DNA of 64,000 nt from Deltaproteobacteria bacterium (lineage in GTDB: Bacteria > Desulfobacterota > Desulfobacteria > Desulfobacterales > SpSt-501), in assembly GCA_016219005.1 (NCBI GenBank), contig JACRCN010000106.1, forward strand, positions 1-64,000, read 5' to 3'. The notes beneath the pieces were generated by a model that saw only the letters and a program-made list of their open reading frames with translations, did no database searches and was not told the DNA's origin. The translations under genes and the position numbers were made by a program. Of this stretch, positions 8,158 through 16,445 are shown piece by piece. Within the stretch, counting starts at the first letter, position 1, and the number at the start of each line of letters is the position of its first letter.

Positions 8158-8290
8158 GGTTTCCTCCCTCCTTGAGCATATCCGGCCGGGCGCCAACGAC
8201 CGGTTCCGGCCACCCCCCGGGTGCGCGGCCCAGCAAGATGAAATCGCTTTGGCAGAGTGTTGGCCTCCCCGGCGGAACGCTTTCCGTGAT

Positions 8291-9286
8291 TCACGCCTGT
8301 TTTGCACCGCGCTCGTCGATGATGGACTGGATCCGCCGGGCCAGTTTTTTCGAGTCGTGCCGGACGATGCCGCCGGAGGTGTCGAGCATGTCGGCCGCGT
8401 GGATCGTGCGGCAGCCCCAGCATGAGTCGCCGGGATCGATCTCCACGAACTCGGCCTTCTGCTCGCGGTATTGTGCGATGAGCGGCTCGTCCGGCCGCGC
8501 CGTGTTGTAGATGATGCCGTCGACTTCCCGGCCCATGAAGCCTTCGAGGCGGCAGACGAAATCCCAGCCGGTGAAATTGTGGGTTTCGCCGAACTTGGTC
8601 ATGATGTTGAGCACGTAGAACATCTTCGCCCGGCTCCTCTGGAACGCCTCCTTGACCCCCGGGACGATCAGCCCGGCGATGATGCTGGTGAAAAGGTCGC
8701 CCGGGCCGATGATGATGTAATCCGCCCACCAGGCAGCGTCGAGCACGGGCGGGTAGACCGAAATCGAATCGCTGTGATGGGGCACCAGAAAGACATCCCG
8801 GATTTTCTCGCGCTGGGTGCCGCGCGGCACATCGATGGCCTTCTCGCCGAAGATGCGCGAGCCGTCCGTAAGCTCGGCTACCAGGGTCGCCGGGTCGATG
8901 GTCACCGGCAGGATCCGGCCCCGCACGTCCAGTATTTCCGCCAGGGCCTGGACTCCGGCCGGAAAGCTCTCGGTGTAGCGCGACAGCATGGTCAGCAGCA
9001 GGTTCCCGGCGTTGTGACCCATCAGGCGCCGGTCTTCGATGAACCGCTTGAGCAGCAGCCCGCGAGCCACTTCGCGGTGGGGGGAAAGCGCGAGGATGCA
9101 CTTGAGAATGTCCCCCGGCGGCAAAATACCGAACTCATCCCGGAGCCTGCCCGTGCTGCCGCCGCTGTCCACCATCGACACCACCGCCGTGATATCGATG
9201 TGCTCCAGGTCCCGCAAGCCGGAAAGGAGCGCAAACTGGCCGCTGCCGCCGCCGAGGGTCACGATCTTGATGGGTTCACGGTCCAT
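8291..9286 (-). CDS. YvcK/CofD-like (UPF0052) family protein
   Basis: This 331-residue protein carries the YvcK/CofD signatures: N-terminal nucleotide-binding TLGGGSGQFALLSGL, SMVDSGGSTGRLR, LPPGDILKCI and later IIIGPGDLFTSI. In other bacteria YvcK binds UDP-sugars and affects cell-wall and carbon metabolism, whereas CofD transfers a lactyl-phosphate group in F420 synthesis. The motifs here match the YvcK group better. It lies 62 bases after the aldehyde oxidoreductase gene on the same strand and is probably cotranscribed. A link between the two functions is not evident. Confidence 0.8.
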   Translation of the reverse strand: MDREPIKIVTLGGGSGQFALLSGLRDLEHIDITAVVSMVDSGGSTGRLRDEFGILPPGDILKCILALSPHREVARGLLLKRFIEDRRLMGHNAGNLLLTMLSRYTESFPAGVQALAEILDVRGRILPVTIDPATLVAELTDGSRIFGEKAIDVPRGTQREKIRDVFLVPHHSDSISVYPPVLDAAWWADYIIIGPGDLFTSIIAGLIVPGVKEAFQRSRAKMFYVLNIMTKFGETHNFTGWDFVCRLEGFMGREVDGIIYNTARPDEPLIAQYREQKAEFVEIDPGDSCWGCRTIHAADMLDTSGGIVRHDSKKLARRIQSIIDERGAKQA

Positions 9287-9348
9287 GGGAAAAAATGGCG
9301 TTCAATGTTTACTGCCGGCATGCCAAACAGTCTCTTGAAAAACAAGCA

Positions 9349-11265
9349 TCAGGCCTCAGGCGCGGGGCGCATAAGCGCCTCCGCCCATTCGAGATCGAGT
9401 TCCATGAGCTTGCCGGGCAGCGGCCGGCCGCTCTGCGGGTCGCAGCCGATGATGGCGTAATAGCGCTCGATAGCCCGCTGGAAGTCCTCCCGGGAGAAGA
9501 TGCGGTTGCCGGCCTGCGGACCGTTCGGTTTGGGGTCGTAAAGCCGCGCGGGGATGCGATCGTCCTTGATGGAAAAGCCCTCGCGGCTGTTGAAGGCGCG
9601 GGCGAGCGCCGAGGACCTTTCGGCGGCCTGCATCAGGTCGAACAGGCTCGTATTCCAGCCGGTAACCGCCCGGATGCACGCCAGCATGGTGTCCAGCGGC
9701 ATGACGCCGCGGGGAGCGAAGCCGAAAACGCACAGCCCCAGCGAATCCAGCATCCGCCAGAATTTTTCAAGAGTGACGAAGCTGCGCACCTTGTCGTTGC
9801 TGAGGCTGGTAGCGGGCATCGGCCGGAAGATCCCCAGCGGTTTCACCGATTGGAACGAGAAGGATTTTTCATCCACGAAGGACGGGTCGTGCGGCGCGTT
9901 CATGTGGTCCGCCCCGTAGGTGCTCAGGGCGTAGCTCAGACCCACCCCCGCCTTGATGCGCGGGTCGTGGAGCGGAAGCTCCTGGCCTTTGACACACATG
10001 CAGAACGCCTCGTCGGCGACGGCCCAGCGCGCCGCCAGCCGGGCTGCGCCCTCGGCCAGAAGGTCGCCGAAGCCCTCCCGGTGAGCGGTCATTTCGAGCA
10101 GTTTCAGCAACAGGCCGGCATCGCCGAAGCGCAGTTCGATGCCGCCGGTATCGGCGGCGCTGATGATTCCCTTTTCAAAACACTCGCAGGCGAACGCGAT
10201 GGTCATCCCGGCGGAGATGGTGTCCATGCAGTAGCGATTGCATATCTCGTTGGCCTTGGCGACCGCCCGCAGGTCCAGGATGTTCAGGTTCGACCCCAGG
10301 GCGGCGATGGTCTCGTATTCCGGCCCGCCGTAGCGCGAATCGACGCCGAAGACCGGATCCTCCAGGGCGATCACGCGCTTGCACATGATGGGGCAGGCGT
10401 GGCAGCCCTTGCGCTTTTTCAGGAGCAGGGAATTGTAAGTGTCGCCGCCAAGGCAAGATGCGTCGGGAAGGCTGCTGCTGCGGAAGTTGTTCACCGGCAG
10501 GCCGCCGGCGGCCGAGAGCAGCTCCGGGAACGCAGTGGTGCCATAAACGTAAAGCGCGTCTCCCGCCGGGCTCTTGCGGAAGGTCTTGGCGTATTCGGTG
10601 GCGGTCTTGCGCAAGAACTCCGGGTCGTGGTAGTCGATGACCCCGTTTCCCAACGCGGCAACGGCCCGGAGGTTCTTGGAGCCCATCAGGGCGCCGAAGC
10701 CGCCGCGGCCGTTGAAATGCCCCAGGTTGTTGGTGATGTTGGCGAACCGCACCCGGTTCATCCCGGCCAAGCCGGTCTGGGCGACGCGGATCTTGTCGCT
10801 GCCCAGCTCCGCCCGGATGGCATCCTCGGCTTCGCGTGCCCCCTGCATGGCGATTGCGCGGGCGTCCCGGATTTCCGTCCGGCCGTCGGTCACCCAGAGG
10901 TAGACCGGGGTTTCGGATCGGCCCTTGAAAACAACGGCGTCGAAGCCGGCCGCCTTGAGCTCGGGGCCGAAGAAGCCGGCGGCTTCGGACTCGCCGGCCG
11001 TGCCGGTGAGAGGGGATTTCCCAACGGCGGCAAACCGGCAGGCGGCGGCGATCGGTGAGCCGGTCATGACCCCTGTGGCAAGGACCAGGATGTTTTCCGG
11101 CGCCAGCGGGTCGGTGCGCGGAAGCACGTCGCGCAGCAGGTAGTAATACCCGATGCCCCGGCCGCCCAGGTAACTGCGATAAAAAGTCTCACCGGGTTCC
11201 TCGGTTTCAATCTTCCGACGGGTCAGATCCACGTGCAGTATTTTTCCGGTGTAACCGAGCGACAT
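9349..11265 (-). CDS. aor: Aldehyde ferredoxin oxidoreductase (tungsten/molybdopterin family)
   Basis: This 638-residue protein belongs to the AOR family: cytosolic enzymes with a tungsten bis-pterin and one 4Fe-4S cluster that oxidise aldehydes to carboxylates with ferredoxin. The N-terminal YTGKILHVDL...SYLGGRGIG block is characteristic. Cluster cysteines are seen as CHACPIMC near residue 300 and a distal cysteine in SLGLCVFG near residue 510. Length is normal for the family (about 600-650). The start is ATG 11265, served by GGGAGG seven bases upstream; an ATG six bases earlier is too close to it. It heads a minus-strand group with the YvcK-like protein and hydrolase. It supports an anaerobic lifestyle. 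Confidence 0.92.
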   Translation of the reverse strand: MSLGYTGKILHVDLTRRKIETEEPGETFYRSYLGGRGIGYYYLLRDVLPRTDPLAPENILVLATGVMTGSPIAAACRFAAVGKSPLTGTAGESEAAGFFGPELKAAGFDAVVFKGRSETPVYLWVTDGRTEIRDARAIAMQGAREAEDAIRAELGSDKIRVAQTGLAGMNRVRFANITNNLGHFNGRGGFGALMGSKNLRAVAALGNGVIDYHDPEFLRKTATEYAKTFRKSPAGDALYVYGTTAFPELLSAAGGLPVNNFRSSSLPDASCLGGDTYNSLLLKKRKGCHACPIMCKRVIALEDPVFGVDSRYGGPEYETIAALGSNLNILDLRAVAKANEICNRYCMDTISAGMTIAFACECFEKGIISAADTGGIELRFGDAGLLLKLLEMTAHREGFGDLLAEGAARLAARWAVADEAFCMCVKGQELPLHDPRIKAGVGLSYALSTYGADHMNAPHDPSFVDEKSFSFQSVKPLGIFRPMPATSLSNDKVRSFVTLEKFWRMLDSLGLCVFGFAPRGVMPLDTMLACIRAVTGWNTSLFDLMQAAERSSALARAFNSREGFSIKDDRIPARLYDPKPNGPQAGNRIFSREDFQRAIERYYAIIGCDPQSGRPLPGKLMELDLEWAEALMRPAPEA

Positions 11266-11292
11266 GATCATACCTCCCGTGCCGGGATGACG

Positions 11293-11312
11293 TCGCAAAT
11301 TGCGTTTTGCGA
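11293..11312. promoter_or_regulatory. Palindrome upstream of the aldehyde oxidoreductase gene
   Basis: Arms TCGCAAA and TTTGCGA flank a 6-base spacer, 28-47 bases ahead of the aor start codon. This is a candidate operator. The rest of the 11266-11576 gap holds no convincing gene, and I could not identify a clear promoter in it. Confidence 0.35.
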
Positions 11313-11576
11313 GGCCATCTTAATTTTTTTCTCGCAACTGCTCAGGCAGATAGACTGAAGGAAAAGACATGCGCGATCACACAACACCAATATCGTTTGA
11401 AGCCGTTGACAGGTGATGGTGTCATGGATGAACCTTCGTGCCCTTCCGTCTTCAGCCTAAACACCAGAGCAGTTACTTTTTCTCTATGATCAAGTGCAGG
11501 TTAAATCGGTTTGCGGGACGATGTCAATCGGCATTCACCGCCCAGGCGTGGACGGGGTGCCGGTGACCGCGGCCCA

Positions 11577-12410
11577 TCAGTCCTGCAGATAGATCGTTCG
11601 ATAGCCCACCCGGCCGTCGCGGTAGTCGTAGAGCCGGAAGGACGCCTGCCGCCCCCAATAGCCGGCAACCGGGGGTGCTGCAAACACCGGTATGCCTCCC
11701 AGCCAGTGCAGTTCGTCGCGGTGGAAATGCCCGGTGACCACGGCCTTGACGTTATGGCCGAGCAGGAGCGTCTCCAGGCGGCGGCGCGCCTCGCCGTCCC
11801 AGCCCGGGTGCAGCGCGTATGTGTAAAAATCCTCCACTGCGGGCCGGTGATGAAACACGACGACCGGACGCCCGGACGCCGACAAGAGTGCTGCCTCCAG
11901 CTCCTGCAGGGGATCGTACCCGGGCACGGTGAACCTGAGAGCCGCCGGTTCGGTGTAGGCACAGAGGAACACGACGCCGTGATATTCAGCTTTTTGGATG
12001 GGCGGCCCAATCCTCCGGGCGAAGGCGGAAAACGTCTGATCGAGCCGGCCTTGGAGAATGTCGTGGTTGCCCGGCAGGATATGCACCGGGGCCTTGAGAC
12101 GGCCGAGGATGGCCAGCCCCTGGGTGACGATGGTCTCGTCCATAATGTTGTCGGCGAAAACATCACCTGTGTGAACGACGCAGGCGATCTCGTAGGGCAG
12201 CCGATTGATCTGGTCCACCAGCCGGCGGGTCCGCTCCAGGTGGTCGCGGTCGCCGAAATGCGTGTCGGTGATTTGGACGAAATAAAAACGCTCCACTCCG
12301 GAGGGCGGCCCGCTCGACGCGGCGCAACCGGCCTCCGGCGACAAAACGCCGAGCAGAACAAGTGCCGCCCATACACAGACGTTTCGAAGTGCGGATAGTG
12401 CCTGCTTCAT
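11577..12410 (-). CDS. Exported calcineurin-like metallophosphoesterase (CpdA-like)
   Basis: This 277-residue protein has the full binuclear metal set of class III phosphodiesterases: ITDTHFGD, HTGDVF, LPGNHDI, VFHHRP and GHFHRDE. A hydrophobic N-terminal segment, VCVWAALVLLGVLSP, followed by a Cys/Ala-rich stretch suggests a signal peptide or lipoprotein signal, so it probably acts in the envelope. Homologues hydrolyse cyclic nucleotides or other phosphoesters; the substrate is unknown. Start ATG 12410 was chosen because it places the signal peptide at the N-terminus. It is divergent from the aminotransferase gene. Confidence 0.78.
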   Translation of the reverse strand: MKQALSALRNVCVWAALVLLGVLSPEAGCAASSGPPSGVERFYFVQITDTHFGDRDHLERTRRLVDQINRLPYEIACVVHTGDVFADNIMDETIVTQGLAILGRLKAPVHILPGNHDILQGRLDQTFSAFARRIGPPIQKAEYHGVVFLCAYTEPAALRFTVPGYDPLQELEAALLSASGRPVVVFHHRPAVEDFYTYALHPGWDGEARRRLETLLLGHNVKAVVTGHFHRDELHWLGGIPVFAAPPVAGYWGRQASFRLYDYRDGRVGYRTIYLQD

Positions 12411-12564
12411 TTCGCCATGCCACTCCGGTCCGCATGAGGTTTCGGTCAGGATACAATCAACCCGGCTGGAATTGAAACAAAAATCGTTGCGCGTCCGGCG
12501 AAGGTGGATCGGCAGCTCGTTTGCGCTCCAACGCACCGCAGCAACGCACAACGCACCGCGGTCC

Positions 12565-12593
12565 TTGACCCGTCCCACCGAACCTCATATAGT
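12565..12593 (+). promoter_or_regulatory. Sigma-70-type promoter for the aminotransferase gene
   Basis: TTGACC (12565-12570) and TATAGT (12588-12593) are 17 bases apart, giving a leader of about 55 bases with a ribosome site TGGAGG just before the ATG at 12655. Confidence 0.7.
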
Positions 12594-12654
12594 TGCCGCT
12601 CGCCTCAGGATCCGCGAGGCGTTGCAGCATCCATGAATCAGCCTGGAGGAAAAC

Positions 12655-13857
12655 ATGCCGATTGCAGACCGAATGACCCGCCGGGTGGCGGATTTCGCGG
12701 TGATCAAAAACATGTTCGAGGAAGGCCGGCAGCTGAAGCAAAAGTTCGGCGCCGACAATGTCTACGATTTTTCGTTGGGAAACCCCGATGTCCCACCCCC
12801 CGACGCGTTTCGAAAGGCGCTGCGCGAACTGACCCAGTCCGACACCCTCTCGTTCGGCTACGCCCCGGTGGCCGGGCATCTGCCGGTTCGCGAAGCGCTG
12901 GCGCAACGGCTGACCGGCGAGCATGGTGTTCCGGTCCGGCCGGACCTGATCGTCATGACGGTAGGGGCTGCGGGCGCCCTCAACGACATTTTCAGGGCGC
13001 TGGTCAATCCGGGCGACGAAATCCTGACCCCCGCCCCTTATTTTCTCGGCTACGACAACTACGCCTTCCTGGTGGATGCGGATCTCATTACGGTCGCAAC
13101 CGATCAGCACTTCCACTTGGACCTCGCCGCCATCGCCAAGGCCATTACCTGGAAGACCCGCGTGGTGCTGATCAATTCGCCGAACAATCCTACGGGGGCG
13201 GTCTATTCGGCCGAGGAGATCAACGGACTGGGCCAGGTGTTGGAAACCGCCAGCACCCGCTTTAAAAAGCGCATCTATTTGGTATCGGACGAGCCCTATC
13301 GCCGCATCACCTTCGGCGCCGCGGTGCCGCCGGTGCTGGCGGCCTACTCCCACACCATCGTCGTGAACTCCTTTTCGAAGGAACTCAGCCTGGCCGGCGA
13401 GCGCCTCGGTTACTTCGCCGTGCACCCCGGGGCCGAGGATGCCGAGGCGATCGTGGCCGCCGCATCCGTCGTCAACTCCATGCACGTTGTCAACGCCCCC
13501 AGCCTGTTCCAGCAGGCGGTGGCCCGCGTGATCGGGGCCGCCGTGGATGTCTCCATTTACCGGCGGCGGTGCGACCTGATCTGTGAGATCATGACGGCGG
13601 CGGGCTACGAGTTCAACCGGCCCGAGGGCGCCTTCTACCTTTTCCCGAAAAGCCCCATTCCCGACGATGCCCGGTTCACGGAGATACTGAGGGGCGAACG
13701 CATCCTGGTCAGCCCGGGACGCGCCTTCGGGGCCCCGGGGTATTTCCGCATTTCCTACGCCGTGCCGGACCGGACGATCGCCGGCTCGCGGGAGGGATTC
13801 CAGCGGGCGATCGACCAGGTGAGAAGCAGCATCAAAAGGCCGGCGGCGGCCCGATGA
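12655..13857 (+). CDS. Class I/II PLP-dependent aminotransferase
   Basis: This 400-residue fold-type I aminotransferase resembles aspartate/aromatic aminotransferases. Visible motifs are FSLGNPDVPPP (substrate loop), INSPNNPTGAVYS, SDEPYRRITF (cofactor-binding Asp and Tyr) and the PLP lysine in NSFSKELSLAGERLGY near residue 241. The C-terminal substrate-carboxylate Arg is likely in GYFRISYA. It is preceded by TGGAGGAAAAC and a consensus promoter, and is apparently monocistronic. Exact amino-acid specificity cannot be read from sequence. Confidence 0.85.
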   Translation: MPIADRMTRRVADFAVIKNMFEEGRQLKQKFGADNVYDFSLGNPDVPPPDAFRKALRELTQSDTLSFGYAPVAGHLPVREALAQRLTGEHGVPVRPDLIVMTVGAAGALNDIFRALVNPGDEILTPAPYFLGYDNYAFLVDADLITVATDQHFHLDLAAIAKAITWKTRVVLINSPNNPTGAVYSAEEINGLGQVLETASTRFKKRIYLVSDEPYRRITFGAAVPPVLAAYSHTIVVNSFSKELSLAGERLGYFAVHPGAEDAEAIVAAASVVNSMHVVNAPSLFQQAVARVIGAAVDVSIYRRRCDLICEIMTAAGYEFNRPEGAFYLFPKSPIPDDARFTEILRGERILVSPGRAFGAPGYFRISYAVPDRTIAGSREGFQRAIDQVRSSIKRPAAAR

Positions 13858-13986
13858 CGCGGGGGTCCCTTCGCCGGCTGTTGAAAACCGGCGCCTCCGC
13901 CCGTGATCCTGCGTTGCGGGGCTCTTGCAGCTGCTCACGACTGGAGGCTGAACGCTGGGCGGATGGGGTCTTTTCCTTTAAGCTTG

Positions 13987-14011
13987 GAGCCTTGAGCCTT
14001 GAGCCTTGAGC
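13987..14011 (+). repeat. Short tandem repeat, GAGCCTT x3.5
   Basis: Three and a half perfect copies of the 7-mer GAGCCTT lie in the gap between the convergent aminotransferase and selD genes. Nothing suggests coding; it is a simple slippage repeat. The same gap holds a CGCCGG/CCGGCG hairpin near 13873-13894 just after the aminotransferase stop. Confidence 0.8.
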
Positions 14012-14058
14012 GGATGTTGCCCTGGCGGGCGGCCCGATGCTTGCTTTTCAACACCCTG

Positions 14059-15108
14059 TCAGACGATGTGGACCAGCGGCCGATCCGATGGCACGACCTC
14101 GCCGATCCGGGTCGCGTCCTCCAGACCGGCTGATTTCAGCGTCCGGACCAGTTCATCCGCCTGCGCGCCGGGAAGGGCCAGCAGAAGCCCTCCGGAGGTC
14201 TGCGGGTCGAACAGCAGTTCTTCTTCCCGGGAATCGAGCTTCGTTTTCAACTCCCAGGACCCTTCCACCGCCTGGCGGTTGGCCGCGTTGCTGCCGGTCG
14301 TTTCACCCTTGCGGTACATGGCTTGCGCATTGGGATAAAATGGCAGGTCCGGGAAGCTAAGCCGGATGCACACGCCGCTGCCCCTGGCCATCTCCAGGCT
14401 GTGGCCGAGCAGCCCGAAGCCGGTGATGTCGGTGCCGGCGTGCACGTCGAATCGCGCCGTCCCATCCAGGGCTATGCGGTTCAGGCTGGCGACGGTCGGC
14501 AGAATGGCCAAAAGCTCGCGATAGGGCAGTTTGCCGGAACGATTGGCGTTGAACAGCACGCCGGTCCCGAGCGGCTTGGTCAGCACGAGTGAATCCCCCG
14601 GCCGCACTCCGGAGTTCATCAGGATGCGATCGGGGTGAACCACGCCCGTCACGGCCAGCCCGTACTTCGGCTCGTTGTCGTCAACCGAGTGGCCGCCGGC
14701 CATGCTGGCGCCGGCCTCCACGACCTTATCGTTCCCGCCGCGCAGGATCTCCTTGAGCAGTCCCATGTCCAGCGCCTTGGACGGAAACATCACCAGGTTG
14801 AGCGCCAGGATCGGCCGGCCCCCCATGGCATAAACGTCCGAAAGCGAGTTGGCGGCAGCGATCTGCCCGAACCAGTAGGGATCATCCACCGGCGGCGTGA
14901 TGAAATCCACCGTGCTGATGACCGCCGTATCGGGCGACAGGCGGTAGACCGCCGCGTCGTCGCTGGTTTCGAAACCGACCAGCAAATTTTCATCCGCAGG
15001 AATCGCCAGTTCCTTCAGCGCGTCCGACAGATCCGCCGGACCGATCTTGGCGGCTCACCCGCAGGTGCGGGACATGCCCATGAGGGTTTTCTTTTTCCGG
15101 AAAAGCAT
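14059..15108 (-). CDS. selD: Selenide, water dikinase, selenocysteine-containing
   Basis: SelD makes selenophosphate from selenide and ATP, the selenium donor for selenocysteine and selenouridine. The gene reads from ATG 15108 (AAGGGAG five bases upstream) through an in-frame UGA at codon 18 (15057-15055) to the stop at 14059, 349 residues in all. The context TCG-UGA-AAKIGPADL aligns with the catalytic Cys/Sec position of SelD, so the UGA is almost certainly selenocysteine. A stem-loop follows at once. Downstream are typical blocks: TSDDAAVYRLS, DVYAMGGRPILALN, MAGGHSVDD and DITGFGLLGH. A naive gene call would start at codon 42 and lose the active site. It implies the organism decodes Sec. 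Confidence 0.92.
15033..15054 (-). promoter_or_regulatory. Bacterial SECIS-like hairpin in selD
   Basis: Immediately 3' of the UGA codon, CCGCC pairs with GGCGG around an 11-base loop containing GGU. Bacterial SECIS elements recognised by SelB are small hairpins just downstream of the UGA with a G-rich apical loop, so position and loop fit. The pairing was made by eye; no folding energy was calculated. Confidence 0.6.
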
Positions 15109-15187
15109 CTCGGCTCCCTTTCAATCACTGATCAGCGCGGACGCTCGCACACCGTGCCCCGCTTATACTCGTATATTGCGACGAAGC

Positions 15188-15201
15188 TTGCATTAATGCA
15201 A
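15188..15201. promoter_or_regulatory. Perfect 14-bp palindrome between divergent selD and hydroxyacyl-CoA dehydrogenase genes
   Basis: TTGCATTAATGCAA is fully self-complementary and lies in an AT-rich patch about 80 bases upstream of selD and about 85 bases upstream of the promoter at 15288. It is a candidate operator for either gene. Confidence 0.4.
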
Positions 15202-15287
15202 ATGGAAATAAACTATTTGATCGATGTGCGGCATAGAGAACATCGATCCACGGACAGATCGTCTTGCCCCGGCGGGGGCGTTTTCGT

Positions 15288-15317
15288 TTGACAGCCCCAA
15301 GCGCCGGATTTTATAGT
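15288..15317 (+). promoter_or_regulatory. Sigma-70-type promoter for the 3-hydroxyacyl-CoA dehydrogenase gene
   Basis: TTGACA (15288-15293) and TATAGT (15312-15317) with an 18-base spacer; the gene starts at 15392 with ribosome site AAAGGAG. Both hexamers and the spacing are the same as in the promoter at 6129. Confidence 0.75.
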
Positions 15318-15391
15318 CACGCCTCCTGATGAAGGCAGGTGTCAACCCTGGCGGAATGGAAACTTACAATCACGTGCAAAGGAGCGCAGAT

Positions 15392-16327
15392 ATGAAGATC
15401 GCGATCATTGGGACAGGGGTGATGGGACGGGGTTGGATCACGCAGTGCGCCATGACAGGCAACGAGGTTCACTGCCACGATGCCAATCCCGACATCCTGG
15501 CCGGCACGGTCAAGGCCTGCATCGACCTGGCTGAAAAAACAGCCAAGCGATTCAAGATCACCGAGGCGGACTTTGCCGCCGCCACAGGCAGGCGCATCAC
15601 GACCTATTCCGACAAGGCGGCGTTTGTAGCTGCCGCCGGCGGCTGCGACGTGTTCCTCGAAGTCATCTTCGAGGACATGCAGCTCAAGCGCCGGGTGCTC
15701 GGGGAACTGCTGCCCCAGCTGCCGGAGCAGGTCATGTTCTGGTCCAACACCAGCAGCCTGGACATCGACAAGCTCGCAGACGCCGGCGGCCGGCCCGAGC
15801 GGTCGATCATCACGCACGGGTTCAACCCGGTACCCATGATGGCGGGGGTTGAGGTAGTGCCGGGTGCCGGAACCTCACCCGAGACCGTCGAGTTTACCCG
15901 CCGAGCCCTGCTGGCTATGAACAAAGCGCCCTTTCTGGCGCCCAACATCCCGGGGTTCTGGGTCAACCGCCTGCTGGTGCCGATGGCCCTCGATGCGGTG
16001 CGGCTCCTCGAGCAGGGCAGGATCCGCGTGGAGGATGGCGACGTCGGCCTCAACACGAGCCTCGGGCATCCCCAGGGCGTGTTCAAACTGCTCGATTTCG
16101 TGAGCACGCCCACGATGCTGCGGGTCGCCCTGGAAATGCTGCTGGCCTCCAACGACCCGCGCCTGTACCCGCCGCAGCTGTTGGTGCGGATGGTCCGCAA
16201 CGGCGAGTACGGCGCCGGCAGCGGCAAGGGATTCTACGACTGGAGCGACCCGCGCAGGCCCGCGCCACGGGACCTTTCCCATTATGTGGTCGGCACCGCC
16301 GAGCAGATGACGGCAGCGCTGAAGTGA
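15392..16327 (+). CDS. 3-hydroxyacyl-CoA dehydrogenase family protein
   Basis: This 311-residue protein is a stand-alone NAD-dependent 3-hydroxyacyl-CoA dehydrogenase. The Rossmann motif is IAIIGTGVMGRGW at the N-terminus. The central block has SNTSSLDI and the catalytic His in HGFNPVPMMAGVEVVPG. The C-terminal domain has PGFWVNRLLVPM, LGHPQGVFKLLD and the terminal GSGKGFYDW. It oxidises or reduces the 3-hydroxy/3-oxo pair of acyl-CoAs in fatty-acid or butanoate-type metabolism. The start is ATG 15392, set by AAAGGAG. No partner thiolase or hydratase lies nearby, so the pathway is open. Confidence 0.87.
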   Translation: MKIAIIGTGVMGRGWITQCAMTGNEVHCHDANPDILAGTVKACIDLAEKTAKRFKITEADFAAATGRRITTYSDKAAFVAAAGGCDVFLEVIFEDMQLKRRVLGELLPQLPEQVMFWSNTSSLDIDKLADAGGRPERSIITHGFNPVPMMAGVEVVPGAGTSPETVEFTRRALLAMNKAPFLAPNIPGFWVNRLLVPMALDAVRLLEQGRIRVEDGDVGLNTSLGHPQGVFKLLDFVSTPTMLRVALEMLLASNDPRLYPPQLLVRMVRNGEYGAGSGKGFYDWSDPRRPAPRDLSHYVVGTAEQMTAALK

Positions 16328-16445
16328 ACAAAGAGGATCCAAGGGGTCAAGGGGTCGAGTGAACCGCTTGGGCCCTTTCCCCCTTGAACACATTCACTTC
16401 AACCGGATCAGGAACACATCCTGATATGGAGAGGAGAATGCCAGA

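Noticed and set aside
9295-11058. 587-codon plus-strand frame opposite the aldehyde oxidoreductase gene
   Set aside because: The composition (repeated G, A, R, V, Q) and lack of motifs mark it as a shadow of the well-supported minus-strand gene.
13987-14011. Tandem GAGCCTT copies considered as a CRISPR-like or attachment repeat
   Set aside because: The units are seven bases with no spacers and no integrase or cas genes nearby; it is a slippage repeat.
15055-15057. In-frame TGA near the 5' end of selD read as a nonsense mutation
   Set aside because: The codon aligns with the catalytic Cys/Sec of SelD, the frame continues to a good start with a ribosome site, and a SECIS-like hairpin follows.
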